Positions 47,127 to 59,985 are shown, counted from the stretch's first letter. The stretch: 64,000 bases of DNA from Quillaja saponaria (GCA_029379385.1 CM055608.1:20458350-20522349); one strand, 5' to 3'. The notes: generated from the sequence alone by a model not told the origin. Numbers and translations are program-made.

Positions 47127-49565
47127 GTATCTCCGTATATGGATATGTGCAATTTATATCTAATAAGATTAAAAATGTGCCAATTGTGTCTTATATGATT
47201 CCCACTATCTTAGAGTGTGAGTTTGCTATATTTAATTGTCATTTTTGATGTATTTATATTTGTTGCCATAATATTTTTAACAGATCTTTTAGAAAATGAG
47301 TTGGTGGTTTTTGTTATATTTCTGTGTGTTGTTTGGATAATATTATAGCAAGGATCAAGTATAAAAAATAACAAATCAAAAATAAAATAAAATAAAATAA
47401 AGATACATACGTATTCACGAGGATGTGCAAGAGTATAATTAAAAGGTAATATTATTTGAATAGCATATACGGATACTATCACAAGTTTGGATATAAATTG
47501 TCCGGTTCAATTATCTTTGTTATAATCAGTGTTATCTGTTGGATTCTAGTTATATTATTTTATTATTTTAAAAGTTTTGACTCTTTTGATAACAAAAAGG
47601 GTAGAAAAATATTCACTAAAAATAAGCACAAATTCAAAAGAGTTAGTTTTCTCAATTTAAACTCACAAGGTATATTTTTCTCAACTCATTATTTCTTTAA
47701 TTTGTAATCATAAAAATAAGGAGATCGTTGAATCAAAATGAAAATTTGATTAATCAATTTAATTTTATCCAAAAAATCCTATAATTTTGATAATTAAAAA
47801 TATAATACAATCCATAAGAAAACAAACTCTAATTCAATATACATTTTTCTTAGGCAAGAAATCATTCTTAGCTGAAAAATGAATTAGCAACTCAAACATT
47901 TAGTTGAAAAACACTCTGTTGTAGTAAATAATCAAAAGCTGAAAAGAAGTTTCCACTAAAGTATAATTTCAACGATCGCTAAATCTCACCTAATTTGCAC
48001 AAGTGCTCTGTTGAAGTTGATATGCTAAAATAGTTTTCTGAAGCCGATCTATTATAAAAGCTTTCTGTTGTAGAAGCTTTCTACTTTAGAAGCTTTATAC
48101 GAATTTTACCTACTAAGCGCACATATCATTTTCAAGTAATATATAGTAAATAGAGATCGTTCTCATAACAAATAATTTACTCTTTAATGTTAAATACCAA
48201 TACTATGCAACCTAACTCTAATCAAGCATAAGGAAATTCAGAGATTTTAAACAATTTATAAAAAAATATTAAAACCAAGCCTAGGTTCACGAAATCCCTC
48301 ACACTATACTTAATTAACTTTAACTCAATTCAATGTATGCAATAGCTTAATATTAACCCAGATTTCTTAATCAATTACTAGCATATTCTTATGTCTAGCA
48401 AATATCTATTTCCCTTAGTCTAATTCCCAATATTCCTTTAAGAATTATTCTAAAACAAACTCATTAAGAGCCAATCTCATGGTTACTTATGGTGAAAGAG
48501 TATATTCCTATCTCTTAAACAAATGAGATCATCCAAGTCACATGAACAATCCAAGCATAAGTTATGTAGCCTAAGGTTAATCCTAAAACTAACTCTTCTA
48601 AGTCAATTTCAAAATTCCTAATAAATCCTACTAGTGATAATTTAATTAGAAACATTAAGAATAAGGCAACCTAAACATTAAAACTAAAACGTACATTGAA
48701 TTAAAACTAAAGTTACATCGGCTACATGTGAGTCTAATCGTAACCCTAGAATACAACTACTTTATACTAACCACTGAAAACACAAACAATAAAGATATAG
48801 TCATTACATGTAAATAGAAAATAACAAGAAGGGAGTAGAAACCAGAAGTTGTCATAGTTTCAGGTCTTCTTTAGCTTCTTAACAGTCTCTATCACAAGCT
48901 CTAGTATCTCTCAAAACTTCAACATTCGCTCTATTTATAGACCTTTTGCTCCTAGTTCAATTGAACTAGCAGTCTTCGAAAACACATGAAGGCGCCATGG
49001 TGTGACTCTCTATGGCGCTGCGGCTTTGAGGGTTCTGCATAGCCCTACTCGGACTTCAACTTGTCTTGTTGCGGCCTCACATTAATAGGCGCTAGCGGTG
49101 CCTACTTCTTAAATAGTTTATGAAGTCATCTTTCAAGTTGGTGTCGCGGCTCCAGATCATTGGCGCTACGGTGCATTTCTCTCTGTGTGTTTACTGGGCA
49201 GGCCGTCTTGACGGTGCCGCAGCTCCAAGCTCTCTAGTTAAATTGCACTTTTCCTCATTTTTTGCTATATCACGGCTTTTAGCTTTGTCACACCATGGCT
49301 CAGTTCTATTGGCCTGAATTGTCAATTTCTTCCTTTTGTCATGCCGCTTCTTCATCTTCTTTGGCATTATAGCGCTATCTTGAATTCCTTGCATTCTTTC
49401 AGTTCAACTAGGACACTGCAAAAATATCTAAAACAAGTTAAATACCAAAAATCATAAAAATATGCCTAATTATGATAAAAACTCTACAAAACTCCTAAAC
49501 AACCTAAAACAATTAAAAACACTAAATTTGACTAATATTCTAACTTAAAACCCTAGGATTTAGAT
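47127..49565. other. Unassigned repeat DNA left of the repeat copy at 49566
   Basis: 47850-48110 shares the CTGTTGAAGTTGAT / AAAGCTTTCTGTTG vocabulary of the Sirevirus LTR pieces. 48115-49560 is different and contains a GC-richer island at 48990-49390. It looks like a separate insertion within the LTR, but its borders and class could not be fixed. An (AAAAT)n run lies at 47380-47401. Confidence 0.35.
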
Positions 49566-50185
49566 TAAAGCTTTCTGTTGAAGTTAATTCACAAATAAAG
49601 AAGCATACTATTAAAACATGTAGCATAAAATATCAAAATGAAGAGTTGAAAAATTAGATGCACAATTTCATTAAATGGTAATCTGTTGAACCTCCTGGAA
49701 GCGCTGAATGTCAAAATAAAGAGTTGCTAGATTAAACGTATTTTTTTATTAAATGGTCATTTGCTGAAACTCCAAGCACTTAGCCAGTGAAAGATTAACT
49801 AACCAAAGCTCACCAAAGCTTACAAAGGACAATAGTTGTTCCATAATCAACTAAACAACTCTTATATGATGAATCTCAAGTATTCCATGAACTTATCAAA
49901 CTTCCTCCTACCCGATCAAAAAGATAATGTGTTTGGTCTTCACTTTTAGCAATATCAAACTTGACACAAAATCCTATATCAATATACACAAAGTCAAATA
50001 TAGAAACAACAATCTAGGTTACACTAAAATGGGAATATATTTTTCTAAAAGTAACCTCAAAGGCCTTTTTTTAAGATTTCACCCTTAACTAAACTCTTTC
50101 AACAAGTCTTTTCTATTGTGAAATGACTACATTGTCAAAACAATTCTATAAAGCTTGATCAAACAACCTAAGAGACATAGTCCAT
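49566..50185 (+). mobile_element. Partial 3' LTR copy of the plus-strand Sirevirus
   Basis: It aligns in direct orientation with 12767-13400: CTTTCTGTTGAAGTT, then AAATGGTAATCTGTTGAA, CACCAAAGCT(C/T)ACAAAGGAC, and the final GACTACAT/A..AAGCTT and CAACCTAAGA(G/A)ACATAGT blocks. It stops near 50185, where minus-strand gag text begins. Homologues of 17164-17574 and of the LTR end at 22381-22437 are missing, so this copy is truncated. Confidence 0.6.
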
Positions 50186-51540
50186 GAGCAAGAGATTATG
50201 CCTTTTCATTATCTTTAAACAACTTTGTCTTTAGTTCATTGTTTTAGCAAATAAAGATGCTATTGATTTTTTAGTTTTCCAAAGCTCTAGGAATATTGTT
50301 TAGCTAGATCATTAAAAACATCATGCATATCTTTAAAAGAATACGATGAATTTAACTCATTATCATCGAGTTATGTGTAGTGATATGCAGATTAGTAATT
50401 GGTGAAAGGTTCACCCAAGGCCATGAGACAGAGATTGGACTCTTTTTCCTATTCTTCATCTAAGCTTCCTTCATTATTACTTAAAATTGAAAACATGGCT
50501 TTCCTTCTCTTGGAGTAAAGAAGAATTATTTTTTTCCTCGGACATTCAATTTTCATGTGTCTTGGTGTTTATTCTCGAAATAAATAAGAATCTCTCTCTC
50601 TCTCTATTGTTGTTTCCATATATTCCCTTCTAGGAAGTTGTTTGAAAGACCTTTTCTTCAGATTTCTCAAGAAATATGGAATTTTCTAGCGAGTAGGACA
50701 ACTTCATTCTCTTCATTATCAGTATTATCTGATATAGCTCAGTCTTTGAGACATGCTTTGAAGGATATAATTTTACTCTTATGAAGCTTTGCTTTGGTTT
50801 CTTCTTTATGTTTTTCTTATGTATCATGAGTTAACAAGGAACCTAACATTTGGTCTAAAGTAAGAATCTCTGCCTCCTTGATGACAGTATGGGCTTGTTT
50901 GGGGCATCATATAAGATTATATAATATATTAAGCTATATATATAATTTATTTTTTTTGTTATTTTATTGTCTTATTATTCCCCTCCCCAATGTATAAGTT
51001 TATAAAGTTAGGCATAGTATAAGAGAGGGTCAACAATATAAGTCTATACTATTATATTGCTGCTAAACCTTGTATAAAAGTGAACTGGATAGTTTTATAC
51101 TATCATGTTGTCCTTATACGATGAGCCAAACAAGCTTTTAACTTTGCACCTTTCTAGCTTTTAGGCAGACAACTAAGGATTTTGACAACCATTACTTCAA
51201 TATGTCTTTCTTACTCCCTTGAGGGCATTGATGATATTTGTAAACCTAGTAAAAATCTCAGAAATAGTTTTCTCAGCTTTCATTTTAAAACATTCATAGT
51301 CATGAACAAGCATATTCACTCTTGGTTTATTGTTTGTGTTTTGTCTTCATGTGTAATATTTAACTTGTGCCAAATTTTTTGAGTTGATTCCCAACCAAAA
51401 CAATGATTAAATTCATTTGCATCAGGGGCACACACTAAGCGATTCATTGCTTCAATGTTTAGTTTATCATTAACTCTGTCTGCTTTATCCCAAATAGACC
51501 TTTCTTTGGGAACAAGTTTCCCTTTGGTCATATTTTTTTA
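50186..51540 (-). pseudogene. Sirevirus gag fragment, minus strand
   Basis: The frame 51531-51316 contains ERSIWDKADRVNDKLNIEAM and EFNHCFGWESTQKIWHKLNI. NMLVHDYECFKMKAEKTISE follows at about 51330-51270, then ARKVQ/EAEILTLDQMLGSLLTH across a MITE, an eroded Lys-rich zone, and a C-terminal acidic/coiled part (DDNELNSSYSFKDMHDVFND near 50380-50310). This is Sirevirus gag, a copy separate from the two larger elements. It lacks the N-terminal part above 51540 and everything after gag. Confidence 0.78.
50891..51138. mobile_element. Tourist-like MITE inside the gag fragment
   Basis: The 248-base insertion has terminal inverted repeats GGGCTTGTTTGGGGCATCAT and (complement of the right end) AAAGCTTGTTTGGCTCATCG, then TATAAG on both. 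The left flank TAT (50888-50890) and right flank TAA (51139-51141) look like a TWA duplication with one mutated base, as produced by PIF/Harbinger transposases. Gag codons continue on both sides. Non-coding. Confidence 0.7.
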
Positions 51541-51554
51541 ATTCTAGGGATTCA

Positions 51555-51860
51555 ATCAATAGTAATTGTAAAGTGATATGGATAAAGATAAAGATAAAGA
51601 TTTGAGTTTAAAATAATATGAGTTATCATACTCTTATCATATAATAACTATTAGATTATCATAATTATTTAATATTATAATTATCTCATAGTTCATGATT
51701 ATCTATTGATACCTATATAAAGGAAGCAGCAGTATTGTATTTAGTGAGCGAGTTAAGTTGAGTGTATGAGCTAAGTGTTTGTAATCCATGGAATAATACT
51801 ATCTCTCCTCCTATGGATTATGCCTTATAGGTGGAGCATTCTCCAAAGTCCTGATAAGAG
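51555..51860 (+). mobile_element. Possible copia LTR remnant related to the small LTR element
   Basis: The arrangement TATCTATTGATACCTATATAAA, then AGTGAGCGAG, then GGAATAATACTATCTCTCCT parallels the 3' LTR at 22020-22380 (CTATAAATTG, GTGAGTGAGTGAG, AATAATACTATTTTC). Sequence identity is low and no borders were found. Confidence 0.3.
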
Positions 51861-53165
51861 CCTTCTTAATAACAAATATTTGTATCCCAAACATCAACTC
51901 CATGAGCATTAACCTAAAATTATCTCACCTTACCATCTTTTACCTAATTGGAGAAAGCGTAAAACCCCTTCTTTGCCTATTTATCTCATAAAATCATAAG
52001 AACAAAACCTAAGCATGCCAAACTAAAAAAACTTACCTTTGTAGTTTGGATACTTGTACTAATCATGAAAATTAATTCATGAACATTTAAACTCATTCTC
52101 TGATCTTAATAACTAGAAAATGCAAGAAAGCAAACTTAATTCCCCTAAATTGGAGGTTCATGGTCTCAAGAACCCTCGAATTGTATTGTAAGTTTCTAGG
52201 GAAGAATTATGGAGGCTTGAATCTTTCTAGAAATTTGTGGGTGTAGAAAGGCAAGTGATATTTAGGTTTGTGGATGTCTTAAAGAACATGTTTATAATGC
52301 TTCTTATAGGAAAAATAGGTTTTAGATCATTGGTAAAAATTTTGTCATGAAAAAAAGAAATTATGGTTTTAAGATCAATAATGGAAATTAATTCTTCTTA
52401 TTGCTTGGGTACTAAGAAGTTTTATTAGGCTCCAAGTAGGTTAAAAGTCAACCAAACTAAGGTTTAGGGGTTTTAAATTACTTTAAAAATAAGTTAGGGG
52501 CCAAAAGGACGAAAGGGATTAGGCTAATGAAACATCGCACAACTATGTCATTCGGCACAGTTGTATGTTGTATAGCACAGATGTGTGCCTTGAGGCCCTA
52601 CTAAGCGCCTAAATTCTTACTCTTTTTTTTTTATTTTTTACTTGGACCAGTTTTAGGTGAAAACATCAAAAGCATTTAGAAAAGAATGAGTTTAGGGATT
52701 GAAACAATTTGGAATTTTTTTTTTACATTTTCAAAAAAAATTGGAAAACCTGCTTTGAAAACAACACAAAAAATTGGATGTCTATGCATAGGCATAATTT
52801 GTGTTTGTACAAATATTTTATAATGATTCCCAAAATAAGGGAAAAATTATACTTATCTCATACTTCATACCAGTTCATAATTGAGCACCTGTTGCTCATC
52901 CTCCAAAATATTGATACGAATAGTATCTAGTAGAAAATTGATCAAGTTAGGTTGGCTATATAGAAAATTCAGTTGAAAATTTTTATAACAATGACTTGCA
53001 GAGAGAATATCATATATAGCATACATTTTTTATGGCTATCATGTGTACTTCATTCTACCACCAAAAAATGGAAAAGAAATTTCTAAGTGAAGAACATAAT
53101 TTGAAAGCATGTTATCTATTGACAAACTTTGCATTTCACTTTTTAAGAATCACTATTGTGAACAC
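51861..53165. other. Unassigned AT-rich sequence
   Basis: No gene. A slightly GC-richer piece at 52535-52615 contains CACAACTATGTCATTCGGCA and similar phrases repeated with CACAG, suggesting transposon debris. Confidence 0.35.
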
Positions 53166-53169
53166 AAAT

Positions 53170-53995
53170 TTTAAGCCTAAAATATAAAAAGACAAAATCA
53201 TCTATAAATAATAATTTATATTAATTTATAAAATAGATGGTATAACCTCTGAATTAATATTATTTTCAAGAAAATAATAAAATCCTCTGATTAGATCAAC
53301 TTGAAAACTTTGCTTGATTCTAGTAAAAGAAAGCGTGATCTCGAATGAAGTGACGAAACCCTTTTAAAATGAAATTGTGGATGGTCGTTAGGGAAGTTCT
53401 TGTGATCTCTATAGGCACCAGGCATGATTGCAAGGATTTGTGACTTAAATTTTGTTGGTTGAGAGAAACAAGGGAATGTCAAGAATTTTTGTGCCTTGAA
53501 TTTACTGCTTCCTTCCCAAAGCCATTGTGAGGGCTTTTATAAAAGAAGTGGTTGTAGATATAATTGAGGGTGATTGATAGATGATGATTGGAGGCAATTG
53601 GTAGATGATTGAAGGTGATTGACATTAACTTGGATTGGAAAAGATAATTAGCATTGACATGGAGACAATTAAGTATGATTGGCATAGACTCAGAATGATT
53701 AAATTGTGATTAGATTCAATCAACATTAATTACCATAGTGATTGTAATTTTATCTCTAATCAATACTTAATTATCCCTTCTAATTGTAATTTTGGCTTCG
53801 ATCAACAGTTAATTACTTAAGTAATTGACTAATTAATATTTGATTTAACCAATTTTATATTGAATTTAATCACCATTTGATTAGCTAATTATAACTAACA
53901 AACTAAAATTTTTATTTTTATTTAATATTACTTGTCAAAAATAGTGAGTCTTTGAAGCTTCTACACATTCTTAAATTTTTTGGTGTCTACAAATG
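53170..53995 (-). repeat. 3' LTR of the gag-only gypsy element
   Basis: Direct repeat partner of 55760-56574. The left border is approximate. It contains an internal (GATTG)-rich segment at 53560-53720. Confidence 0.65.
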
Positions 53996-54369
53996 CTCCC
54001 TCACTTCAAAACTTAATTGTGATCATGTTTGCTATGCACTATAGGTGAGTCTTGAAGTGTCTTTTCATGGCTTAGTAACTTTGAAGACAGTTTAACTCAC
54101 GCCAAGGAAATTTGTATCTTGATGGTAATTTTATTGGTGTTTAGAAAATCTTTAACTTGATAATTGTTTAATCTGTGCTAAGAAAATTTATAACTTGGTG
54201 ACAAATTAATATGTTGCAATAAATTTGAACCTTTTGAAACTTGGAGGCAGATTCATTTCGTGCTAAGAAACTTGTGAGGCACAGTTGGGAGAAACAATCT
54301 AACTTGATTCATTGCCCCCCTTCGATCAATTTTGTTTCCTCCACGATATTTTGCTTGTTTCAAAGATCA

Positions 54370-55640
54370 AGCACTGAGGATAATTTCCATGGCTTGCTAT
54401 ACTCAACTCCATGTCATGTGCTCGGGTTACAAGCTCCTTAAATGTTCGAGGCTTGATTCCTTTAAGAGTGTATAGAAGCTCTTAATGCATAACTTGTATG
54501 CACATTTCAATTACGGAGATCCATGAGATTCACTCCTTGCAATCTAGGCTCAAGGCTCTCCACCGATTGATGTAATCCACAGTAGGCTCCTATTTTCATT
54601 GCATGGTGTTAGTGAGCTTTATTAAGCTAACTATACATTGAGTATTGTAGAATAGGTTAAGAAAATCTCTTTCAAGTGATACCCAATTGTTGATTAACTT
54701 AGTGTACCAATTGAATGCGCCTCTAAGAGATTGAACAAATAATAGACTATAAGATCTCCCCAAGTCCTAATATTTTCTCAAGTCTTAACAAAATGAGTAG
54801 CGTGTTGTTTAGGTTTACCCTTTCCATCAAACTAGTTGAACTTTTGAGGTTGATATTCGAAAGGCATTTTCATGTTAATCCATTACACGTATGACTTTGA
54901 GTACAAAAGCAAATTTTGCGAACATCCATTGTATTGTGTTTGGACTATGTTAGTGATCATGTCCTACAATTGCTATATCGAGAGCATTGTAATAAAAGCA
55001 GAAAGTTTTTCAAAAGGTTCAAGTTCTTCTTTATTTTTCCTTATATGCATGATGACAATATTTTAAGTCAAATTAGGAATGCAAGTTGGTTGTTGACTTG
55101 GCTCAACACTATTTTGCATTTCTAACTTGTTTATGAGATTAGCAATCTCAATGGGTCTTCCTCTTCAGGTTTTGGTGAGGAGCAAGATCTTTTTCTCCAC
55201 TCTAGTATCTTATCTTCTATGGTTGAAGGTTCAACTATCATAATAAGAATGACATCAATACAAGAGAACACATATGTTGTGGAAGACATTAACTCGCCAT
55301 TCAAACTTATAAGCAATGATTCAGAGATGGTAGAGACATGAGAAATTGCCTTAGAGCATGGAAAGTTTCCGCTAGATAATTTGAAATGCTCTGAGAAAGA
55401 TGAATCTCCATAGTTGAAGGTGTGGCTTACTTGAGTGGATATCCTGGATGATGAAATGTCGGACCATGACTTAATCAATCGATCGGAGAAATTGTTGATT
55501 AATGGATTTTGACTACTTTTATGTAATCAGCCATTGTAAATGATTTTGTTGGTGGAACCAAAATAAACAATAAAAAAGGCGTCATCTTTGGTAGAGCCAC
55601 CAACATCTTTGTTGGCTTGTTCTTTCATAGTGGCCATAAG
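54370..55640 (-). pseudogene. Gypsy gag remnant
   Basis: The minus strand reads, right to left, an N-terminal part with MATMKEQANKDV near 55630-55595 and a poorly conserved middle (frame 55478-55131). A gag core at 54740-54420 follows: GAFNWYTKLV, DYINRWRALSLDCK, a CIQVMH block and LKGIKPRTFKELVTRAHDME-like text. The core matches the retrotransposon gag domain common in plant gypsy elements. Stops and frameshifts are present. Confidence 0.75.
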
Positions 55641-55759
55641 ATCCTATGATGTTGATGTAGAGATTTTCTTGGAAGAAGAATGAGATGAGGGGTGTAGTGG
55701 TTCCCGTTGTGTCATTAATTTAAGAAAAATAAAATGCGTGCCTGAAATGTAATTGGACA

Positions 55760-56574
55760 AGACATCATGTACAAAAATAAAAATTGTATTACATTTGTAA
55801 AAATATGGATACAACCTTTGATTAATATTCTTTACAATAAATGAATAAAATTCTATGATTAGATCTCCTTGAAAATTTTGCTTACTCATAGTACTAGAAA
55901 GCTTAATCCTTTATGAAGTGATGAAATTCTTTCTAAGCGACATTGTGGATGGCAGTTGGGAAAGGTCTTGTGATCTCTGGGGGCACTTAGCTTCATTACA
56001 AGAGTTCGTGACTTGCTTAAATCTTTGCTATTTGAGAGAAAAAAACAATAGAGTTTCAAGAGCTTTTGTACCTTAAATTTTTGCTCCCATCCTAAAATGT
56101 GAGGCTTTTTATAAAGAGGTGGTGGTAGATAAAATTGAGTTCATGTGAATGATTGAGATAATTGAGATTGATTGATGATGACTGGTAGATAATTTAATGT
56201 GATTGAATTTGACTTGGGTTAGGCAAAGATAAATGGTATTGATCCATGGCCAATTAACAATGATTGTCACTGACACGGAATTATTAAATGGTGATTAGAT
56301 CTAATCAACATTTATTTATCAAAGTGATTGTAATTTTGTCTCCATGTCCATGTCCATGTCCATTGTAATTGTAATTTTGTTTTCAATCAACAATCAATTA
56401 CTCAAGAAATTGACTACTCAATATTTTATTTACTCAATTTTATAATTTTGAGTTCAATCAACATTTAATTAGTCAATTTTATAATTAATTAACCAATATT
56501 TTATTTTATTTTTATATTTGGTAGTCAAAAATAGACAAATTGCACATGTAAAATTTTTTGGTGTCTACTATTGC
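55760..56574 (-). repeat. 5' LTR of the gag-only gypsy element
   Basis: Direct repeat partner of 53170-53995. It holds a short (CATGTC)n microsatellite at 56341-56361 that the other copy lacks. Confidence 0.65.
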
Positions 56575-58435
56575 TTTTGGAGTTTTTGAAATAATAAATA
56601 ATCATAGTCAAAAGGAAGGGAAAAAAAATACACTATAACAAAGTATCAAAACATCAAACTAGATTGAGATAATTAGTGCAACACCCTGGGCATCATGTTT
56701 GGAGAACCAATTAATTTATCAAATTCTATTATCCTCCTTCATTATGTTCTATCTAGCCTTTCCTACCAACCAAATAAGCTCTAGTATGTTTCTCCTCATT
56801 GAACTTTTTTACCTATTCAAATTAACTTTCTATTAGAAAGAGTCCTAGGAACGAAAAAAAATAAGTAAAGAAATAGAGAAGCTTCATTTAGTTTAAGGAA
56901 GGGTTAAGAGAATATGAAGTGCATTTTGAGCATTCAAATAGAAACTCTCAATTTATCCTTTAGCATAGAGATTTTTTGGCAACCAACACCAAACAAAAAT
57001 TAAAGAAGTAAGGTAGCGAAAACTAATCAATTTGTCTTAGTTTGACAAGAAACAAATAATATTTAAAAGATAAGCTGCTTTGATATTCTCTTTTATCAGA
57101 TATAGACAGTTTGATAAGATAACACATTGAATACATTTTGGTTTTATACCATTTCAGAGAAATTGCATCTACAATCACAGAAAGGAAGAAGGAGTAATTT
57201 AGCAAGAATTCCAAAATATTCTAATTCATAAAACACATATCAATACCTTAACTTACCAAGGTACAAAAAGTCGTGTCGATTCGCCTACTTCAAGCGAATC
57301 AATTTGGTTTCTACACTTACCGACATGAAACCTTGTTACAAAAACATACATATGGAGTTTTGGTACAATCAGTGTTGTTTCTGTTGTTTCAACTCGAAAT
57401 AGATCGACCCAAAAGGTTTTCGACTTTCAAATCTAAACTTTTGTTGGATAAAAGAGAGGTGGAGTTTTCCCCCGTGATTGACTTGACTTTTTGTGTTGGC
57501 TGGCAGCTCTCAAGACTACAGATATGCTCTTTTTGTGGTGGAGAATTCAACGCATGCAGCTCTCCTCTTTGTGGTGGAAAAGAAGGACTCAACAATAGCA
57601 TTTCGTTTAAAAGGCAGACCTGCTTTATTATTTTTGTTGGGTTTCATTGCTAGTCTTGCCTATTAGGTCCAGCAATATTTTGAAAGGCCTATAACTAAAA
57701 TAACAATTTAGCTCATTTAACTTATTATAGAAGATGCATACTAAAATTATAAATTTTCATTCAAATTTATGTGGGAAAAAAAAAAATTCCTATGAAATTG
57801 GATGAAAAAAAAATAAAAACTAAAAAAATATATATCATTAATTATTAATTAATAGAATAGAATAAGACTTGTTCCTAATATTAATAACTTCTACTATATC
57901 AAAGAAAACAACAATAAACTACTAGTTTAGGTTCTCTTTAAATTAAAAGTTGTATTTAATAATTTTTTTTAAATGTATTATAGACAAATAAGTCATGCAA
58001 ATAAAACTTTTATTCATCAATTATGCTATTAAATTAGATCAATCTAAAAAAATATATATATATATTTATTGAGTTATCAAAATTATTTTAAACCTTTAAA
58101 CATATTCAATTAATTAATATATATATTTTAAGCCATTTACAAATATGTATTACATAAGATATTTTACATGTTGGATATGATTGTAGTTTGATATATATAT
58201 TTTTTAAAGTTTGTATGCCTATATTACGATTTTTACCTTAGTGTGTATTTATGAATAATCTATATACTAAATTATTATATTAGATGCTTAAATTTTTATA
58301 ATATGTGTTTTACTATATATTTTTATGCTTTTCCAAATAATTTACCTTTTCTATGCCGTTTCCAGGCTTTTCCCGAAACGTTTCTACTTTCAGACTTATC
58401 GAAATAGCACTTCGAAATAATTTTAATTCTTTGCA
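56575..58435. other. Unassigned sequence with an unrecognised open frame
   Basis: A 126-codon plus-strand frame (57273-57653) contains a CSFCGGEFNACSSPLCGGKE stretch, which is simply a GTGGTGGA-based duplication at the DNA level. The antisense frame 57601-57389 is equally open. GC is slightly raised at 57400-57600. Nothing identifies it as a gene. 57700-58330 is extremely AT-rich with TA runs. Confidence 0.35.
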
Positions 58436-59985
58436 ACTCACTCAACTAAGGCTTAAATCCCATACTAATAAGGGTCAACTACATTAATCATTTTATTCTA
58501 TTCGCATCAATCCACGACATATTTTTCAATGACTCCTAAAGCAATCATATTATTCTCAATAACTTCTCCTCATGTAATTCTTGGTCTTGGTCTACTTTAC
58601 CAGCCCCTTCCACCTGCACCATGTTACCTATCCTAAATACATCATCTATCGGCCTGTGCTTGATATGGTTTAAACCACCAAAAGCGGTTCTATCTCATTT
58701 TCTGTTCAGTGTGCACAACCTCAAACTTTCTATATATCTCCTTATTTCATATTCTATCTTTTCTTGTTTGTCCAATCATCTATCTCAACATTCGCATTTC
58801 AACCACTCTCATCTTGTATAAGTGTTATTTCTTAACTGCATAATGTTTGAAACCATATAGCACAGTCGATCTCACGACTGTCATATGAACTTTTATTTCA
58901 ACTTATTCATGATTTTAATATCACATAAAACTCCCGACATACTTCTCCATTTCTTCCATCTCTCTTTTAATTCTGTAGTCTACATCATGATAAATTACGT
59001 CATATTTTTGTAAGAATAAACCTAGGTAGTTAAACACTTCCTTCATCAGAATTTCACAAGCATCAAAATCATTTCAATCGAGCGTCTTCTAGTATGTCTA
59101 AATTTACACTTTGTACACTTTGTTTTCATTTAACTTAACAAAAAACCTTTAGAATCTTACTTGGTTCTCCATAATTCTAATTTAGAATTTAGACCCTTTC
59201 TAGTCTCATCTACCAAGACAATGCTACCAGCAAAAAACATGCACCACAAAACCCTATCCTAAATGACATATGTAAGTTCGGCCATGACTAAAGCAAATAG
59301 GTAGGGGGCTTAAGGATGATCCTTTGTGAAGCTTTATTGTGATTGGGAATTCTCTAGTCATACCATCTATGATCTACACACTAGTCATTTCTCTGTCATA
59401 CGTGACTTTAATCACTTTAACATACTTATTTAGTATTTTCTTCTTCTCAAGAGCCCATCACAAAACTCGTGTTGACACCCTGATTCTAGAATAATAAAGA
59501 CCATATAGAGATCATTTTTCTTCTCTTTGTATTTCTTCATTAATCAGTAAGTAAGAAAATATCCTCCATCATAGATTTCCCCTGCATAAATCCAAACTAA
59601 TTTTCTGAAACTAGGGTCTCAGTTTTAAGTCTATACTCAAACACTCACTCCCAAAGTTTCATTGTATAACTTCTAAGTTGTGTCCCTCAATAATTATTAT
59701 AATTTTGTATACCCCCTTTATTCTTATGAACATGAAACAATGTATTAGTCCTCTATTTCTTGGGCATTTTCTCAGTCACAAGAATCTTATTAAAAAGATT
59801 CATGAGTGATGTTACTCCAACATCCTCTACGAATCACCGAAACTCTATTAAGGATACGACTTGGTCATATTACCCTAGTATCTTTCATCTTCCACATAAC
59901 TTCCTTAACCTCATATGTTCTATTCTAAAATAAAAAATTTACAATTCAAATTATCCAAAGAGTCTTCTAATTCTCCCATACTCAG
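58436..59985 (-). pseudogene. Old RTE-type LINE copy, minus strand
   Basis: The element's 3' end (TATGGGATTTAAGCCTTAGT on the minus strand) is at about 58436-58465. Reverse transcriptase blocks follow upstream: YLFALVMAELT near 59290, an altered active site FAGSIVLV (normally FADD) at about 59238-59212, [13 protein letters not shown] near 59610, and KLWE near 59660. Frameshifts and stops are frequent. The endonuclease is not visible, so the copy is 5'-truncated or eroded. Confidence 0.75.

Larger units (their letters stand above)
53170..56574 (-). mobile_element. Gypsy element reduced to two LTRs and a gag remnant
   Basis: About 0.82-kb direct repeats at roughly 53170-53995 and 55760-56574 share order and text: CTGATTAGATC..CTTGAAAA, GAAATTGTGGATGG / GACATTGTGGATGG, CTTGTGATCTCT, and the common end AATTTTTTGGTGTCTAC. 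Between them lies 1.76 kb whose minus strand encodes a gypsy gag remnant and nothing else recognisable. Protease, RT and integrase are absent. Orientation follows gag. Exact LTR starts and the target duplication could not be settled. Confidence 0.72.

Noticed and set aside
49120..49394. Overlapping plus and minus frames in a GC-richer island
   Set aside because: No family resemblance; both strands are open because of base composition.
53560..53720. GATTG-rich stretch as a possible satellite
   Set aside because: The spacing is irregular and the segment is part of an LTR shared with the partner LTR at 55760-56574.
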